A stretch of DNA of 64,000 bases from Spirosoma aureum (GCF_011604685.1 NZ_CP050063.1:6985001-7049000), one strand, 5' to 3'. Numbered from the stretch's first letter, positions 35,263-44,586 are shown. Numbers and translations: made by a program. The notes: generated from the sequence alone by a model not told the origin.

Positions 35263-35351
35263 TTAATGAGCGAAAGAGTGAATGGCGAATGAGTGCATAT
35301 TGTTCGCGTTAGCTATTCATCAATTCGCTCATTCACTCTTTCGCTCGTTAA
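35263..35351. repeat. Inverted pair of the octamer-based repeat in the argH leader
   Basis: An inverted copy (35263-35291) and a direct copy (35322-35351) of the (A/T)TTC(G/A)CTC element form a long hairpin: arms 35268-35290 and 35323-35346 with a single one-base bulge and a 32-base loop. It ends four bases before the TTG start of argH. The rest of the gap (34981-35262) shows no gene. It has GAACTTTGTCC near 35249, which may be a -7 box. Confidence 0.75.
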
Positions 35352-35355
35352 GAAA

Positions 35356-36699
35356 TTGAAACTCTGGCAAAAAGAAGGCGTCACAACAGCCGAACAAATT
35401 GAACGCTTCACGGTCGGGCGAGACCGCGAAATGGATTTATACCTCGCTCCTTTCGATGTACTGGGTAACCTGGCCCATGCGCAGATGCTGGAGACAATTG
35501 GCCTGCTCACCGACCATGAATTGAGCTTGTTAAACGATGAATTAAAAGCCATATATCAGGACATTGAGGAAGGCAGTTTTGTTATTGAAGAGGGCGTTGA
35601 AGACGTTCATTCTCAGGTTGAATTATTGCTAACACGCACCCTGGGCAACGTCGGCAAGAAAATCCACTCGGGCCGGTCACGCAATGATCAGGTACTGGTA
35701 GACCTGAAACTCTTTACCCGTGATCGTCTCTGGCGCGTTGCGGAGGCTACCCAGCGTGTATTCGATCGACTCATCGACCGTTCCGAACAGCATAAAAATG
35801 ACCTGCTGCCGGGCTATACACACCTGCAAATTGCCATGCCATCGTCATTTGGCCTTTGGTTTGGTGCCTATGCCGAAGCCCTGGCCGACGATATGCTGAC
35901 GCTACAGACAGCCTACCGTCTTTCCAATCGGAATCCGCTTGGTTCGGGAGCTGGCTACGGTTCGTCATTCCCGCTCAACCGCACGCTCACAACCGAGTTG
36001 CTGGGTTTTGAGGGAATGCACGTAAACGTTGTTTATGCGCAGATGAGCCGGGGAAAAACAGAACAAACCGCCCTGACCGCACTGGCAGCAATAGCGGCAA
36101 CGATCTCCCGTATGGCAATGGATATTTGCCTCTATAACAGCCAGAATTTCGGTTTTCTGACCTTGCCGGATGCACTCACAACCGGCAGCAGCATAATGCC
36201 CCACAAGAAAAACCCCGATGTAGCCGAGCTGCTGCGGGCTAAAACGAACCGACTGAAAGCCCTGCCGATGGAGGTGACGCTGGTGATGAGCAACCTGCCT
36301 TCCGGCTACCACCGCGATATGCAACTGCTGAAAGAAATTCTGATGCCAGCCTTCGATGAACTCCTGGATTGTCTGGATATCACCGAGTTCATGCTGGAGC
36401 ATATTCAGGTGAAAACAAATCTGCTCGACGACTCAAAGTATGATCTATTATTCAGTGTAGAGCGGGTAAATGAACTCGTTTTACAAGGCGTACCTTTTCG
36501 TGAAGCCTACCAGACGGTTGGCAAAGAGATTGCCGAACATACGTATAACCCTCCTCGCACCCTGCACCATACGCACGAGGGCAGTATTGGCAATTTAGGG
36601 ACCGAACTCATTGTCGATCACATGGCTAAAGCGGTTGCTGGTTTTGGCGTTGATCGGGCCCAGAACGCCATTGAAACCCTGTTGGGGAGAAGCCGTTAA
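35356..36699 (+). CDS. argH: Argininosuccinate lyase
   Basis: 447 residues from a TTG at 35356 (MKLWQKEGVTTAEQIERFTVG). This is the usual Bacteroidota ArgH N-terminus; the in-frame ATG at 35293 would translate the octamer repeat and is rejected. The fumarase/aspartase superfamily signature GSSIMPHKKNPD is present, as are VHSQVE, GKKIHSGRSRNDQ and GYTHLQIAMPSSFG. It splits argininosuccinate to arginine and fumarate, the last step of arginine synthesis. Other arg genes are not in the window. The Uma2 gene follows after 30 bases. Confidence 0.95.
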   Translation: MKLWQKEGVTTAEQIERFTVGRDREMDLYLAPFDVLGNLAHAQMLETIGLLTDHELSLLNDELKAIYQDIEEGSFVIEEGVEDVHSQVELLLTRTLGNVGKKIHSGRSRNDQVLVDLKLFTRDRLWRVAEATQRVFDRLIDRSEQHKNDLLPGYTHLQIAMPSSFGLWFGAYAEALADDMLTLQTAYRLSNRNPLGSGAGYGSSFPLNRTLTTELLGFEGMHVNVVYAQMSRGKTEQTALTALAAIAATISRMAMDICLYNSQNFGFLTLPDALTTGSSIMPHKKNPDVAELLRAKTNRLKALPMEVTLVMSNLPSGYHRDMQLLKEILMPAFDELLDCLDITEFMLEHIQVKTNLLDDSKYDLLFSVERVNELVLQGVPFREAYQTVGKEIAEHTYNPPRTLHHTHEGSIGNLGTELIVDHMAKAVAGFGVDRAQNAIETLLGRSR

Positions 36700-36729
36700 T
36701 TCTGTAACTTTCTAAAAATTAATACGACT

Positions 36730-37332
36730 ATGGTATCTTCTGACAAAGAAACCGTCCAAACGGAAGCCATTCCCGATGCGCTCATTTACGAGACGCTCAA
36801 TGGTCGCCCGCTATACTACAAAGACTATCGCAATGTAGTAGCAGGCATTCTCAAACCCGAGGATATCATGGGCAGCAGTGATTTACAGGCGATTCTGGTA
36901 TCGCTAATTAATACGCATATCACCATTAATCGAGACAGGAAGCGGTTTATTACGGCAACTAATGAATCGGGTTTACATGTAGCCGTTGGTGATAATTTAT
37001 CCGCTGACATTGCCATTTTTGAAAAAGCGAAATTAGGCCCATTAAAAGGTAAATATTTTGATGTAGCGCCCAAGGTTGTTGTGGAAGTAGACATCAAAAT
37101 TGACCTGAACGAGATTGGGAGCGATGTGGCTTACATTTCCGAGAAAACCCGGGAACTGTTCACATTTGGCGTTGAGCGCGTGTTATGGGTACTTTCAAAA
37201 ATTCAGAAAATTATTATTCTTCTCCCCAATCAGGATTGGATCATTACGGATTGGGCCAATGATGTAATGGTTATGGAGGACTGTGTGATAAATATCAAAA
37301 ACCTATTGGACGAAGAAGACATTTCCTATTAA
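36730..37332 (+). CDS. Uma2 / DUF820 family PD-(D/E)XK nuclease-like protein
   Basis: 200 residues. Layout of the family: an N-terminal segment with ALIYETLNGRPLYYKDY, core strands NLSADIAIFEK and PKVVVEVDIKID (acidic active-site positions), then GVERVLWVLSKIQKIIIL. The fold is of restriction-nuclease type and activity on DNA is unproven. It follows argH closely and precedes a strong terminator, so it probably shares the argH transcript without an obvious functional tie. Confidence 0.85.
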   Translation: MVSSDKETVQTEAIPDALIYETLNGRPLYYKDYRNVVAGILKPEDIMGSSDLQAILVSLINTHITINRDRKRFITATNESGLHVAVGDNLSADIAIFEKAKLGPLKGKYFDVAPKVVVEVDIKIDLNEIGSDVAYISEKTRELFTFGVERVLWVLSKIQKIIILLPNQDWIITDWANDVMVMEDCVINIKNLLDEEDISY

Positions 37333-37336
37333 CCAG

Positions 37337-37365
37337 CAACGCCCGACCAGTGCGGTCGGGCGTTG
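37337..37365. terminator. Bidirectional terminator
   Basis: CAACGCCCGACC (37337-37348) pairs perfectly with GGTCGGGCGTTG (37354-37365), loop AGTGC. It lies between the convergent Uma2 and SMP-30-like genes. Confidence 0.85.
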
Positions 37366-37379
37366 ATTAGTGCTGCGAT

Positions 37380-38243
37380 CTATTCGACCCGATAGGCAAT
37401 CAGTTTGTTTTTGAAAAAAGTCGGTACGATCAATAATTTCTTCTTGGCAACGTACTCAATATCAGCCGCATTAACTTTATCAGCTCGGGTATCCAACAGT
37501 TGTTGTTTTGTTCCATCTGAGCTAATATGAAACAATTGCCCATTCCAGTCTGAGACGAAATAATTTCCCTTTCCTGCTGGAACAATTCCATCTGTATTGG
37601 CCATGCCATCGGCTACGGTTGTCAACGATTTGGTATTCAGATCCAATGTTCGCAAGGCACCAATTTTAGTACTGCCCACCATCAGTTTATCCTTACCAAC
37701 AGCGAGCACACCATTTGGTTTATTCAATTGTTCGCCTTCCATCAGCACTTCCCACTTGTCGTCTTTCAGGCGATACAACTTATCGGCACGACTGTCTGAT
37801 ACGTAAACAATTCCATCTTTATCGACTGTTACATCGTTCAGAAAAGCCCCCTTGCCAACCGCATCCCAGGTCTTATCGGCCTGTCCTGTTTCCGTATTAA
37901 TGGCCACTAACCGATAAACATCCGTCACATAAAGTCTTTTTTTGAACAATCCCATTCCCTTTGGCGCATTGAGTCCCGACGTCCAGCGCAGATTTTCTAC
38001 CTTACCATCGAGTGACACTTTAGAAATAAAACCGCTGCCATCGAGCGAATCCGATTTTCCGTCAATATTGGCCACATATAGTGTATTATGTCCATCGTAA
38101 AGGACGGATTCGGGAGTTCGAAGCGTTGTGTCGGTTTCCCAAACTTTTACCAGTTTGATGGGCTTTGGCGCAGTAGAAGATCTTAAAGCAACCAGGCCAG
38201 CCCCTACGAGCAACGACATCGAAAAAAGTAGCGCTTTTTTCAT
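37380..38243 (-). CDS. Exported SMP-30/gluconolactonase-like beta-propeller protein
   Basis: 287 residues with a signal peptide (MKKALLFSMSLLVGAGLVAL). Repeating blades are visible: TPESVLYDGHNTLYVANIDG, GAFLNDVTVDKDGIVYVSDS, NKPNGVLAVGKDKLMVGST and NTDGIVPAGKGNYFVSDWNG. The metal-site asparagines and aspartates of SMP-30 lactonases are only partly recognisable, so it may bind or hydrolyse a lactone or act as a non-enzymatic propeller. It has no operon partner. Confidence 0.8.
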   Translation of the reverse strand: MKKALLFSMSLLVGAGLVALRSSTAPKPIKLVKVWETDTTLRTPESVLYDGHNTLYVANIDGKSDSLDGSGFISKVSLDGKVENLRWTSGLNAPKGMGLFKKRLYVTDVYRLVAINTETGQADKTWDAVGKGAFLNDVTVDKDGIVYVSDSRADKLYRLKDDKWEVLMEGEQLNKPNGVLAVGKDKLMVGSTKIGALRTLDLNTKSLTTVADGMANTDGIVPAGKGNYFVSDWNGQLFHISSDGTKQQLLDTRADKVNAADIEYVAKKKLLIVPTFFKNKLIAYRVE

Positions 38244-38441
38244 AATTCAACTTGACAATCAAGGGTTTTAAATTAATTGAAAAAATTTTAGTTGTATGAT
38301 GGCGGGGTAAGTTTTGGTTTACTACTTAAAATAAACGGAAACAATATAATTATTCTAATCACTTGTCAATCACCTCCTCGCAAAGGCAAAACAATATAAA
38401 ATAGAGGGTGTTTAGAATCTCGCACGCTAAAAGCAAAAGTC

Positions 38442-38651
38442 ATGGAAAATTACCAATCCCGCACTTCTCAGGTGCAACCGCAAGTCGGGGAACTCAAGGA
38501 AAGCATCCGCGATATGGTCCAGTTACAGCGTAATTATCAGCTTTCTGACGAACTCTTTTGGGAGATTTTCAACGAACGCGTTCTTCTCGATAAGCAGATC
38601 GATGTAAATGCGTTTGTTCGCGACTTTATACCTTCTCCTGTCCCGCATTAA
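38442..38651 (+). CDS. Hypothetical protein, 69 residues
   Basis: MENYQSRTSQVQPQVGELKE, then a helix (SIRDMVQLQRNYQLSDELFWEIF) and a proline-containing end. There is no signal peptide and no family I recognise. Coding is supported by the composition, the ATG and a clear terminator directly after it. Confidence 0.5.
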   Translation: MENYQSRTSQVQPQVGELKESIRDMVQLQRNYQLSDELFWEIFNERVLLDKQIDVNAFVRDFIPSPVPH

Positions 38652-38669
38652 AACACAACGATCAGCGCA

Positions 38670-38715
38670 GCACTCGCCCGATCACTCGTTAGCCAGCCAG
38701 TGGCCGGGCGAGTGC
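38670..38715. terminator. Bidirectional terminator
   Basis: GCACTCGCCCG (38670-38680) pairs with CGGGCGAGTGC (38705-38715). It lies between the small plus-strand gene and the convergent MFS gene. Confidence 0.7.
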
Positions 38716-38748
38716 CTGTATTGTTGTCAAACCTGTTATCAGAGCAAC

Positions 38749-40002
38749 TTAGCCCAGCCTCACGGCAAATAACTCCTTCGATCTGGCATATACGTACGTT
38801 ACGACAGCCAGCGTAACAACACCCCCCAATGCTACTGAAGGCACTGTGCCCAGCAATCGGGCCATCAATCCCGATTCAAAAGCACCTATTTCGTTGGATG
38901 AACTGACGAAAATACCATTCACGGCTGCCACGCGTCCACGCATGTGGTCGGGCGGAAATATCTGCAATATCGTTTGTCGGATAATCACGCTCACGCTATC
39001 GAACGCTCCGGTCAACGCCAGCATGACAAGGGAGAGGTAAAAATTTGTTGATACCGAAAAAATAATCGTTGTAATCCCAAAACCAGCTACTGCCAATAGC
39101 ATATTACGCCAGGCATTATGCGTGGGTGGATATTTCGTCATAAAGGCCATGGTAAGTAACGCTCCAACAGAAGGAGCCGCCCGCAAAAACCCTAGCCCTT
39201 CAGCGCCAACTTTTAGAATATCTTCGGCGAAAACCGGCAAAATGGCCACAACGCCCCCAAAAAGGACAGAAAACAAATCAAGAGAGATCGCATACAGAAC
39301 AATCTGGGTTTTAAAGACAAAGCGAAAACCTTCTTTAAGGCTATCGGTCAGCCGCTGAGCGGGCACATTCGTAACGGGTACGGGCTTAGGCTTAATAAAA
39401 CTGATGAGGACTAAACAAATGGCAAACAGACCAATGACTACGATCAATGTATTATCGAAACCCACCCAATTGTAAATAAATCCAGCCACACCCGGCCCCA
39501 CAATTGCTCCTGCCTGCCAGAATGAGCTGCTCCAGGTAGCCGAGTTGGTATACAATTCCCGTGGTACTAAAAACGGTTTTAGCGACGAACTGGCAGGCGA
39601 ATAAAATCCTTTGGCCGTACCAATCAGCATCAGTACACCATAAATCGTGGCTAATCGTGCCGTCTGCGACAACCCCGCCACAACCGACGGCTGAAAAACA
39701 AGGTATAAAATCACTGAACCAAACAGGATAACCAGTGAGCTCCACTGAAGGATCCGCTTTTTATCGCGCCGGTCGGCCAGATGGCCACCAAAAAGCGATA
39801 TGGCAATAAAAGGCAGGGCTTCAGCCAGTCCAACTAGGCCTAAAGCCAGCGGATCGTGTGTAATTTTATAGAGTTCGTAGCCTAGAATAACTTCCTGAAT
39901 CAATAATGTAACCGTCATCAGGAAACTATTCATTACAAAATAGCGAAAGTCTGGAATGCGTAAGGATGCGTAGGTATCAGTCGGGGAACTGTCGGTAACC
40001 AT
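38749..40002 (-). CDS. MFS transporter (EntS/MFS_3-like exporter)
   Basis: 417 residues from the ATG at 40002 (MVTDSSPTDTYASLRIPDF); a TTG at 40062 is in frame but would overlap the divergent gene. Typical features are FRYFVMNSFLMTVTLLIQEVILG, the loop LFGGHLADRRDKKRILQ, and IRQTILQIFPPDHMRGRVAAVNGIF, as in enterobactin exporter EntS and related proteins. It likely exports a siderophore or drug-like compound. It is divergent from the TrpF-like gene with 89 bases between starts. Confidence 0.88.
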   Translation of the reverse strand: MVTDSSPTDTYASLRIPDFRYFVMNSFLMTVTLLIQEVILGYELYKITHDPLALGLVGLAEALPFIAISLFGGHLADRRDKKRILQWSSLVILFGSVILYLVFQPSVVAGLSQTARLATIYGVLMLIGTAKGFYSPASSSLKPFLVPRELYTNSATWSSSFWQAGAIVGPGVAGFIYNWVGFDNTLIVVIGLFAICLVLISFIKPKPVPVTNVPAQRLTDSLKEGFRFVFKTQIVLYAISLDLFSVLFGGVVAILPVFAEDILKVGAEGLGFLRAAPSVGALLTMAFMTKYPPTHNAWRNMLLAVAGFGITTIIFSVSTNFYLSLVMLALTGAFDSVSVIIRQTILQIFPPDHMRGRVAAVNGIFVSSSNEIGAFESGLMARLLGTVPSVALGGVVTLAVVTYVYARSKELFAVRLG

Positions 40003-40091
40003 ATTTTGGAAAGCTGCTTGTCTGATTAACCCATTAATTTTATTTTTTGTCCCTACTTTCAATTATCAAATCAAGAAAAGCGCAATTTCCA

Positions 40092-40757
40092 ATGGAATCT
40101 CCGTTCAGAACACGGATTAAAATTTGCTGTATCAGCAGTCCCGAAGAGGCTCGTCTGGCTATTCGGCTCGGTGCCGATGCCCTTGGGCTGGTAGGTCGAA
40201 TGCCCAGTGGCCCCGGTGTCGTTGGCGACGAGTTAGCCGCCCTGATTGTTGACTCAACACCTCCACCCATCGCTACGTTTATGCTCACAAGCGAAACCAA
40301 TACCGGCGATATCATTGCGCATCAACGGCGCGTAGGTGCCAATACGATCCAGATCGTTGATGCCGTACCACCCGAAACATACGCGCAACTTCGTGACGCA
40401 TTACCCGCCCTTAAACTGGTGCAGGTTATTCATGTAATCGATGAGAAAAATATTGATGAAGCACTACAGGCCGTGCAGAACGGCGTCGATGCCCTGCTGC
40501 TCGATTCAGGGAACCCAAACCTGGCCGTAAAAGAGCTGGGTGGCACAGGACGAGTGCACAATTGGGCAGTCAGTCGGCAGATTGTTGCCCAGTCGACCGT
40601 ACCCGTATTTCTGGCTGGTGGACTCACTATCGAAAACGTTCGGAACGCAATCGAAACCGTACAACCGTTTGGCCTCGACATTTGTAGTGGAGTCCGGACA
40701 AATGGCCAATTAGACGAAAAAAAACTGGAGGCCTTTGTTCGTATCGTGTTGGGATAA
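40092..40757 (+). CDS. Phosphoribosylanthranilate isomerase-family protein (TrpF-like)
   Basis: 221 residues from the ATG at 40092. The barrel starts RIKICCISSPEEARLAI, where TrpF has KICG; the cysteine general base is kept. The candidate acid Asp lies in DALLLDSGN, and the phosphate-binding end is VFLAGGLTIENVRNAI. The loop that is usually SPR reads SGPG. It stands alone, far from any trp operon. It may be a genuine TrpF or a paralogue with another phosphosugar substrate; I lean to the isomerase family with open specificity. Confidence 0.75.
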   Translation: MESPFRTRIKICCISSPEEARLAIRLGADALGLVGRMPSGPGVVGDELAALIVDSTPPPIATFMLTSETNTGDIIAHQRRVGANTIQIVDAVPPETYAQLRDALPALKLVQVIHVIDEKNIDEALQAVQNGVDALLLDSGNPNLAVKELGGTGRVHNWAVSRQIVAQSTVPVFLAGGLTIENVRNAIETVQPFGLDICSGVRTNGQLDEKKLEAFVRIVLG

Positions 40758-40764
40758 AAACAAA

Positions 40765-40794
40765 ACAGGGAATTGGTAGCTACCAATTCCCTGT
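40765..40794. terminator. Bidirectional terminator
   Basis: A 30-base perfect palindrome: ACAGGGAATTGGTAG followed by its complement. It lies between the convergent TrpF-like and Hsp20 genes. Confidence 0.8.
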
Positions 40795-40819
40795 CGACTC
40801 TACTTGCCTGATTACTTAA

Positions 40820-41242
40820 TTAAGCAATGGCAATTTCTTTCACTACTTTCTCTTCTTTCACCTCAATTTTAGGTAATTCGACCGTCAGGATACCGTCGGT
40901 ATAAGAAGCCTTAATTTCGTCGGCATTTACTGTTTTGGGCAGGCGGAAACTCCGTTCGAAAGCGTTAAAGCCAAATTCATGCCGGGTAAATTTAGGGCCT
41001 GTTTCGTCAGCTTTTGCTTCAGGTTTGTAAGCGATCGTAAGCGTATTGTTCTCAACGTTAATTTTCAGATCTTCTTTTTTCAAACCAGGTGCAGCCAGTT
41101 CAAGCTGGAAGGCTGTTTCAACTTCCTTTACGTTCACAGCCGGAACGTTTGGGCTTGTATTGTGATACCGGTCAATGACAGGGCGACCGTAAAAAGGGTT
41201 GAAGAAAGTTGGAATGCGGTTATATCGAACTAAAGTTGCCAT
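40820..41242 (-). CDS. Hsp20/alpha-crystallin small heat-shock protein
   Basis: 140 residues from the ATG at 41242 (MATLVRYNRIPTFF). The alpha-crystallin domain is clear: VPAVNVKEVETAFQLELAAPG, KKEDLKINVENNTLTIAYK, and the final strand ASYTDGILTVELPK. The oligomer-contact tail is short (VVKEIAIA). It holds unfolding proteins in the cytoplasm for refolding by DnaK/ClpB. In-frame codons upstream of 41242 read a cysteine-rich, unlikely leader and are excluded. Confidence 0.93.
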   Translation of the reverse strand: MATLVRYNRIPTFFNPFYGRPVIDRYHNTSPNVPAVNVKEVETAFQLELAAPGLKKEDLKINVENNTLTIAYKPEAKADETGPKFTRHEFGFNAFERSFRLPKTVNADEIKASYTDGILTVELPKIEVKEEKVVKEIAIA

Positions 41243-41579
41243 TTTTTTTTCTGTTGTTTGGATCGTTCTTGTTTGAACACATACTCCTAATGGCAAACAG
41301 CATACCAATTCAAAAAACAATCTCAACTACGACATCTTGTCACTATTTGACGGGTATGGCGATGAAAATAAAGACAAAATGGCAGAATAAAAAATAAATG
41401 GTTGCCGAAATGTGCACATTATGTCTGCTCTATTGAAGAAGAAGATTAAATCCAATACAATTCACTGAACTGACTTACAGAAAATTAACAGTATCATTAC
41501 TTTGCCTATCTCTTTTGAAAGCCTAATTTTAGGCCCTCAATTAGTAATCGACTCACCAAGTACTAATTTTCCTTAATTT
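41243..41579. other. Control region between Hsp20 and TPR genes
   Basis: 337 bases with no gene. A near-palindrome TGTCA-N5-TGACG lies at 41338-41352, about 100 bases upstream of the Hsp20 start, and could be a regulator site. ATTACTTTGCC near 41495-41505 resembles a -7 box for the TPR gene but has no matching TTG. Confidence 0.3.
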
Positions 41580-42917
41580 ATGATGCGACCTTTCCTGCCG
41601 TTAGTTATTCTACTGTGCTTCTGTGTACCATTTGTGGCATCAGCCCAACAAACCGCCGTCGATTTTTTCGAAAGTGGTATTGGTAAAAGTAAATCCGGCG
41701 ATTTCACGGGTGCTCTACAGGCTTTTAGTATGGCCATTACGATGAACCCCGAAAATGCAGCAAGCTATTATAATCGGGGTGTTGCCAAAGCAAGTCTAAA
41801 AGATCACCGGGGGGCCATTCTGGACTATGATCGGGCGATTGAACTGAATGGCAAAGATGCAATGGCCTATCTGAGCCGAGGTGCCAGTAAAAGTAAACAG
41901 GATGACCATCGGGGCGCCCTTCTGGACTTCAGCCGATCGATCGAATTAAACCCCGACGACCCTCAGGCGTATTATAGCCGTGGCAGCAGCCGGAGCCGAA
42001 TTGAGCAATACAGGGGTGCTTTGGCCGATTTCTCGAAAGCAATCGAGCTTGACCCTGCCAACGTTCTGGTTTACTATGCCCGTGGCATCACCAAACAGAA
42101 ACTTGATGATTTTTCGGGTAGTCTGGCCGATTTTACGAAAGTGATTGAAATGACGCCCAAACGTTCCCAGGCGTTTTCAGGGCGTGGTATCTCGAAAGTT
42201 GAACTGAACGATTTCAACGGCGCGATTACTGATCTCAACAAAGCCATTGAATTAAGCCCGGAAGATGCCGAAGCTTATTTTTATCGGGGCTACGCAAAAG
42301 GAAAGCTGGAAGACTTTAAAGGCGCGCTGGCCGACTACGACCGATCTATTACCCTAAAGGCCGATAATTTCAAAGCTTATTACGGTCGCGGATTTTGTCG
42401 TGGCAAACTTGGTGATCAGAAGGGAGCGCTTCAGGATTTCACGCAGGCCATCGAGATGAACAACTCGAATACCGACGCAAAGGTGGTATATAGCGGTCGC
42501 ATTACCCGCCCCATCCTCGATAACCTCCGCAACCTGGTTCAGGAGCGGAATCGTATCAGCGAGCTTTCTCCGGAACGGTCTGAAGCCTATTTCTCGCGGG
42601 GTGTCAGTAAAAACAAGCAGGGCGATCAGCGGGGAGCCATTGCCGACCTGAACAAATCGATTGAATTGAACCCTACCTATGCCGAAGCTTATTTCTCGCG
42701 GGGATTGATCAAATCGGCCCAGGGTGATCAGCGGGGCGCTATCACCGATTGCAATGATGCGATCAAGCTAAATCCTCGTTACAGCGAAGCGTTCTATGTG
42801 CGCGGCATTATTCGACATAGCCTTGGCGATGAAAATGGTGGCTGTCTCGACCTCTCCAAAGCAGGCGAATTAGGCTACAATCCCGCTTATAAAGCAATTA
42901 GCGATTATTGCAACTAA
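41580..42917 (+). CDS. Exported tetratricopeptide-repeat protein
   Basis: 445 residues: signal peptide (ends ASAQQ) and then eleven clear 34-residue TPR units plus one degenerate unit after the eighth (residues about 297-332). Units follow the pattern AYYxRGxxKxxxxDxxGALxDFxKAIELxP, for example AASYYNRGVAKASLKDHRG. TPR arrays form superhelical protein-binding scaffolds. The partner is unknown, and the location is periplasmic or outer-membrane facing. It is a single-gene unit ended by a strong hairpin. Confidence 0.9.
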   Translation: MMRPFLPLVILLCFCVPFVASAQQTAVDFFESGIGKSKSGDFTGALQAFSMAITMNPENAASYYNRGVAKASLKDHRGAILDYDRAIELNGKDAMAYLSRGASKSKQDDHRGALLDFSRSIELNPDDPQAYYSRGSSRSRIEQYRGALADFSKAIELDPANVLVYYARGITKQKLDDFSGSLADFTKVIEMTPKRSQAFSGRGISKVELNDFNGAITDLNKAIELSPEDAEAYFYRGYAKGKLEDFKGALADYDRSITLKADNFKAYYGRGFCRGKLGDQKGALQDFTQAIEMNNSNTDAKVVYSGRITRPILDNLRNLVQERNRISELSPERSEAYFSRGVSKNKQGDQRGAIADLNKSIELNPTYAEAYFSRGLIKSAQGDQRGAITDCNDAIKLNPRYSEAFYVRGIIRHSLGDENGGCLDLSKAGELGYNPAYKAISDYCN

Positions 42918-43029
42918 CCTCCGAACAGGCTCGTCATTGGCCTGGATTTTACCGGACGATATTGGGTCGGTAGTCAATCGGAGCACCGGCCAGTAGCCCG
43001 GTCTATTTCCCTTTCAGCTTTATCAGTTT

Positions 43030-43068
43030 ACACGAATGGGTAGGAATCTAAGTCCTACCCATTCGTGT
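43030..43068. terminator. Bidirectional terminator
   Basis: ACACGAATGGGTAGGA (43030-43045) pairs perfectly with TCCTACCCATTCGTGT (43053-43068), 7-base loop. It lies between the convergent TPR and serine-hydrolase genes. Confidence 0.85.
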
Positions 43069-43127
43069 ATATACCCAAGTAGAGTGCCCTTGTTTGCGCA
43101 TAAACCTTTTAAAGCACCGTGCCCTGG

Positions 43128-44402
43128 TCAGGGTTTGCCTGGATAACCTAACGTCGCTCTGGCGGCATAGGCCGCGTCATACATAGCATTAAAGCACTTT
43201 GTAAATGAATCCAGCCCATTGGTAAGATCCCATAATGGCAAATAAACCACGATCGATACGTCGGTGAGGGGATCGTAAGCCATCAGCGCCAAATTACCGA
43301 TACGCGCGCCGTTATGACCATAACCCAGATTTTTTGTCAACGTGCAACCCAGTCTATAGGTTGGATTAGTCGACGACGCATCCGTTTGCATGATCGTCAC
43401 GGTTTCGGGTTTTAAAACGTTTTGCCCTTTCATCAATGAGCGTATATATGTATTAAGAGCAGCCATTGTACCGTAACCATTTCCTTCAGCTACCTGGGCA
43501 CTCATGTTGTAATCACCGTACTTGATGGCCTTTCCTGGTTGCAATTCAAGACCTTCTACACGAGGGCTCGGCAACACCGTATCATCAGCCCGGACAGGAA
43601 AATGAATGGCAACGGGTACAGGCGCGTTCGGCCCAACTACATAATCTTTCAGGTAATCGCCATAAGTTTTAGCACTGCCGCTTTTTGTTGAATAAACGCG
43701 TTCGATAATCTTCCCCAGAATTGCATAGCCCGTATTGCTGTAATGATAACCGGTGCCCGGCGCAAAATAGGAAAGATTGTTAATGATCAACTGGTGAATC
43801 ATTTCTTCTGTTGTGAACTGGTGTGTAGGATCAGCCAGTTGAGTCGCTTCAGTAAATGTTTTTCCGTTGAATCCAGGAACGGGGTCATTATCGACATCAA
43901 AAACACCGGCACTGTGTTGCAATAATTGCTCAATGGTAATCGAGTTTTTATACGGGAAATCCCACGCGGGTGTATTGGGAACATAAGGCACGCTGGTGCC
44001 AGGTATAAGGCCGGTAATAGGTGCCTTAAAATCTAGCCAACCATCTTCGTGCATATTCAGAATGGCAGTACTCGTAAAGTTTTTTGTATTACTGGCGAAC
44101 CGAAAATTAGTCGTTTCCAGGACGGGGGTGTTACCTGGAGGAACCGAAGATGCCAGTATTTTTTCAGTAGGTGTTTGAATCAACACATTTAGTGAAGGAA
44201 CCGAATTCTGGAGGTCTTTTTCCAGGGCTGTCCGAACGCTATCGACAGTTTTTTGAACATTACTTCGGCGATCGGCCTGAGAATCAGGCGGTAGATGGTC
44301 AGAGAGCAGAGAGGAACAGGCCATCGCTAGTAGCAAAACCAGAGCCACCAGACTTCGACCAAGCACAGGTTTAACAAATTGTCTATTTTTAGAGGTTTTC
44401 AT
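43128..44402 (-). CDS. Serine hydrolase, class C beta-lactamase / DD-peptidase family lipoprotein
   Basis: 424 residues. The leader LVALVLLLAMACSS suggests lipidation at Cys29, though the lipobox is not ideal. The three active-site elements are present: SxxK at Ser104-Lys107 (SNTK), YxN at Tyr221-Asn223 (YHYSNTGYAILGKIIERV), and HxG in GYGHNGARIG. Family members hydrolyse D-amino-acid peptides, esters or beta-lactams. Nothing nearby (no ampR, no cell-wall cluster) points to resistance, so a peptidase or esterase role is more likely. Confidence 0.88.
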   Translation of the reverse strand: MKTSKNRQFVKPVLGRSLVALVLLLAMACSSLLSDHLPPDSQADRRSNVQKTVDSVRTALEKDLQNSVPSLNVLIQTPTEKILASSVPPGNTPVLETTNFRFASNTKNFTSTAILNMHEDGWLDFKAPITGLIPGTSVPYVPNTPAWDFPYKNSITIEQLLQHSAGVFDVDNDPVPGFNGKTFTEATQLADPTHQFTTEEMIHQLIINNLSYFAPGTGYHYSNTGYAILGKIIERVYSTKSGSAKTYGDYLKDYVVGPNAPVPVAIHFPVRADDTVLPSPRVEGLELQPGKAIKYGDYNMSAQVAEGNGYGTMAALNTYIRSLMKGQNVLKPETVTIMQTDASSTNPTYRLGCTLTKNLGYGHNGARIGNLALMAYDPLTDVSIVVYLPLWDLTNGLDSFTKCFNAMYDAAYAARATLGYPGKP

Positions 44403-44586
44403 AGCGACTATGTTTTAAAGAGGCTTATATACTACGACAAATGACAGTTTAGATTTCCCACTCGGACAATATATTCACTTAAGTATCAAATTGCCAGGTC
44501 ATACTGATCATACTAAAATAAACCGGCCCATGTACGTCATTTCCTACAACTATTCCTGAAGGCCAATAAGTTGTGACTATCGAGAC

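Noticed and set aside
35293..35355. ATG start for argH at 35293
   Set aside because: It would translate the octamer repeat into residues absent from ArgH proteins; MKLWQKEG from the TTG at 35356 matches the family start.
43128..44402. Acquired class C beta-lactamase
   Set aside because: SxxK, YxN and HxG fit the broad serine-hydrolase family; HxG instead of KTG and lack of AmpC-like context argue against a true beta-lactamase.
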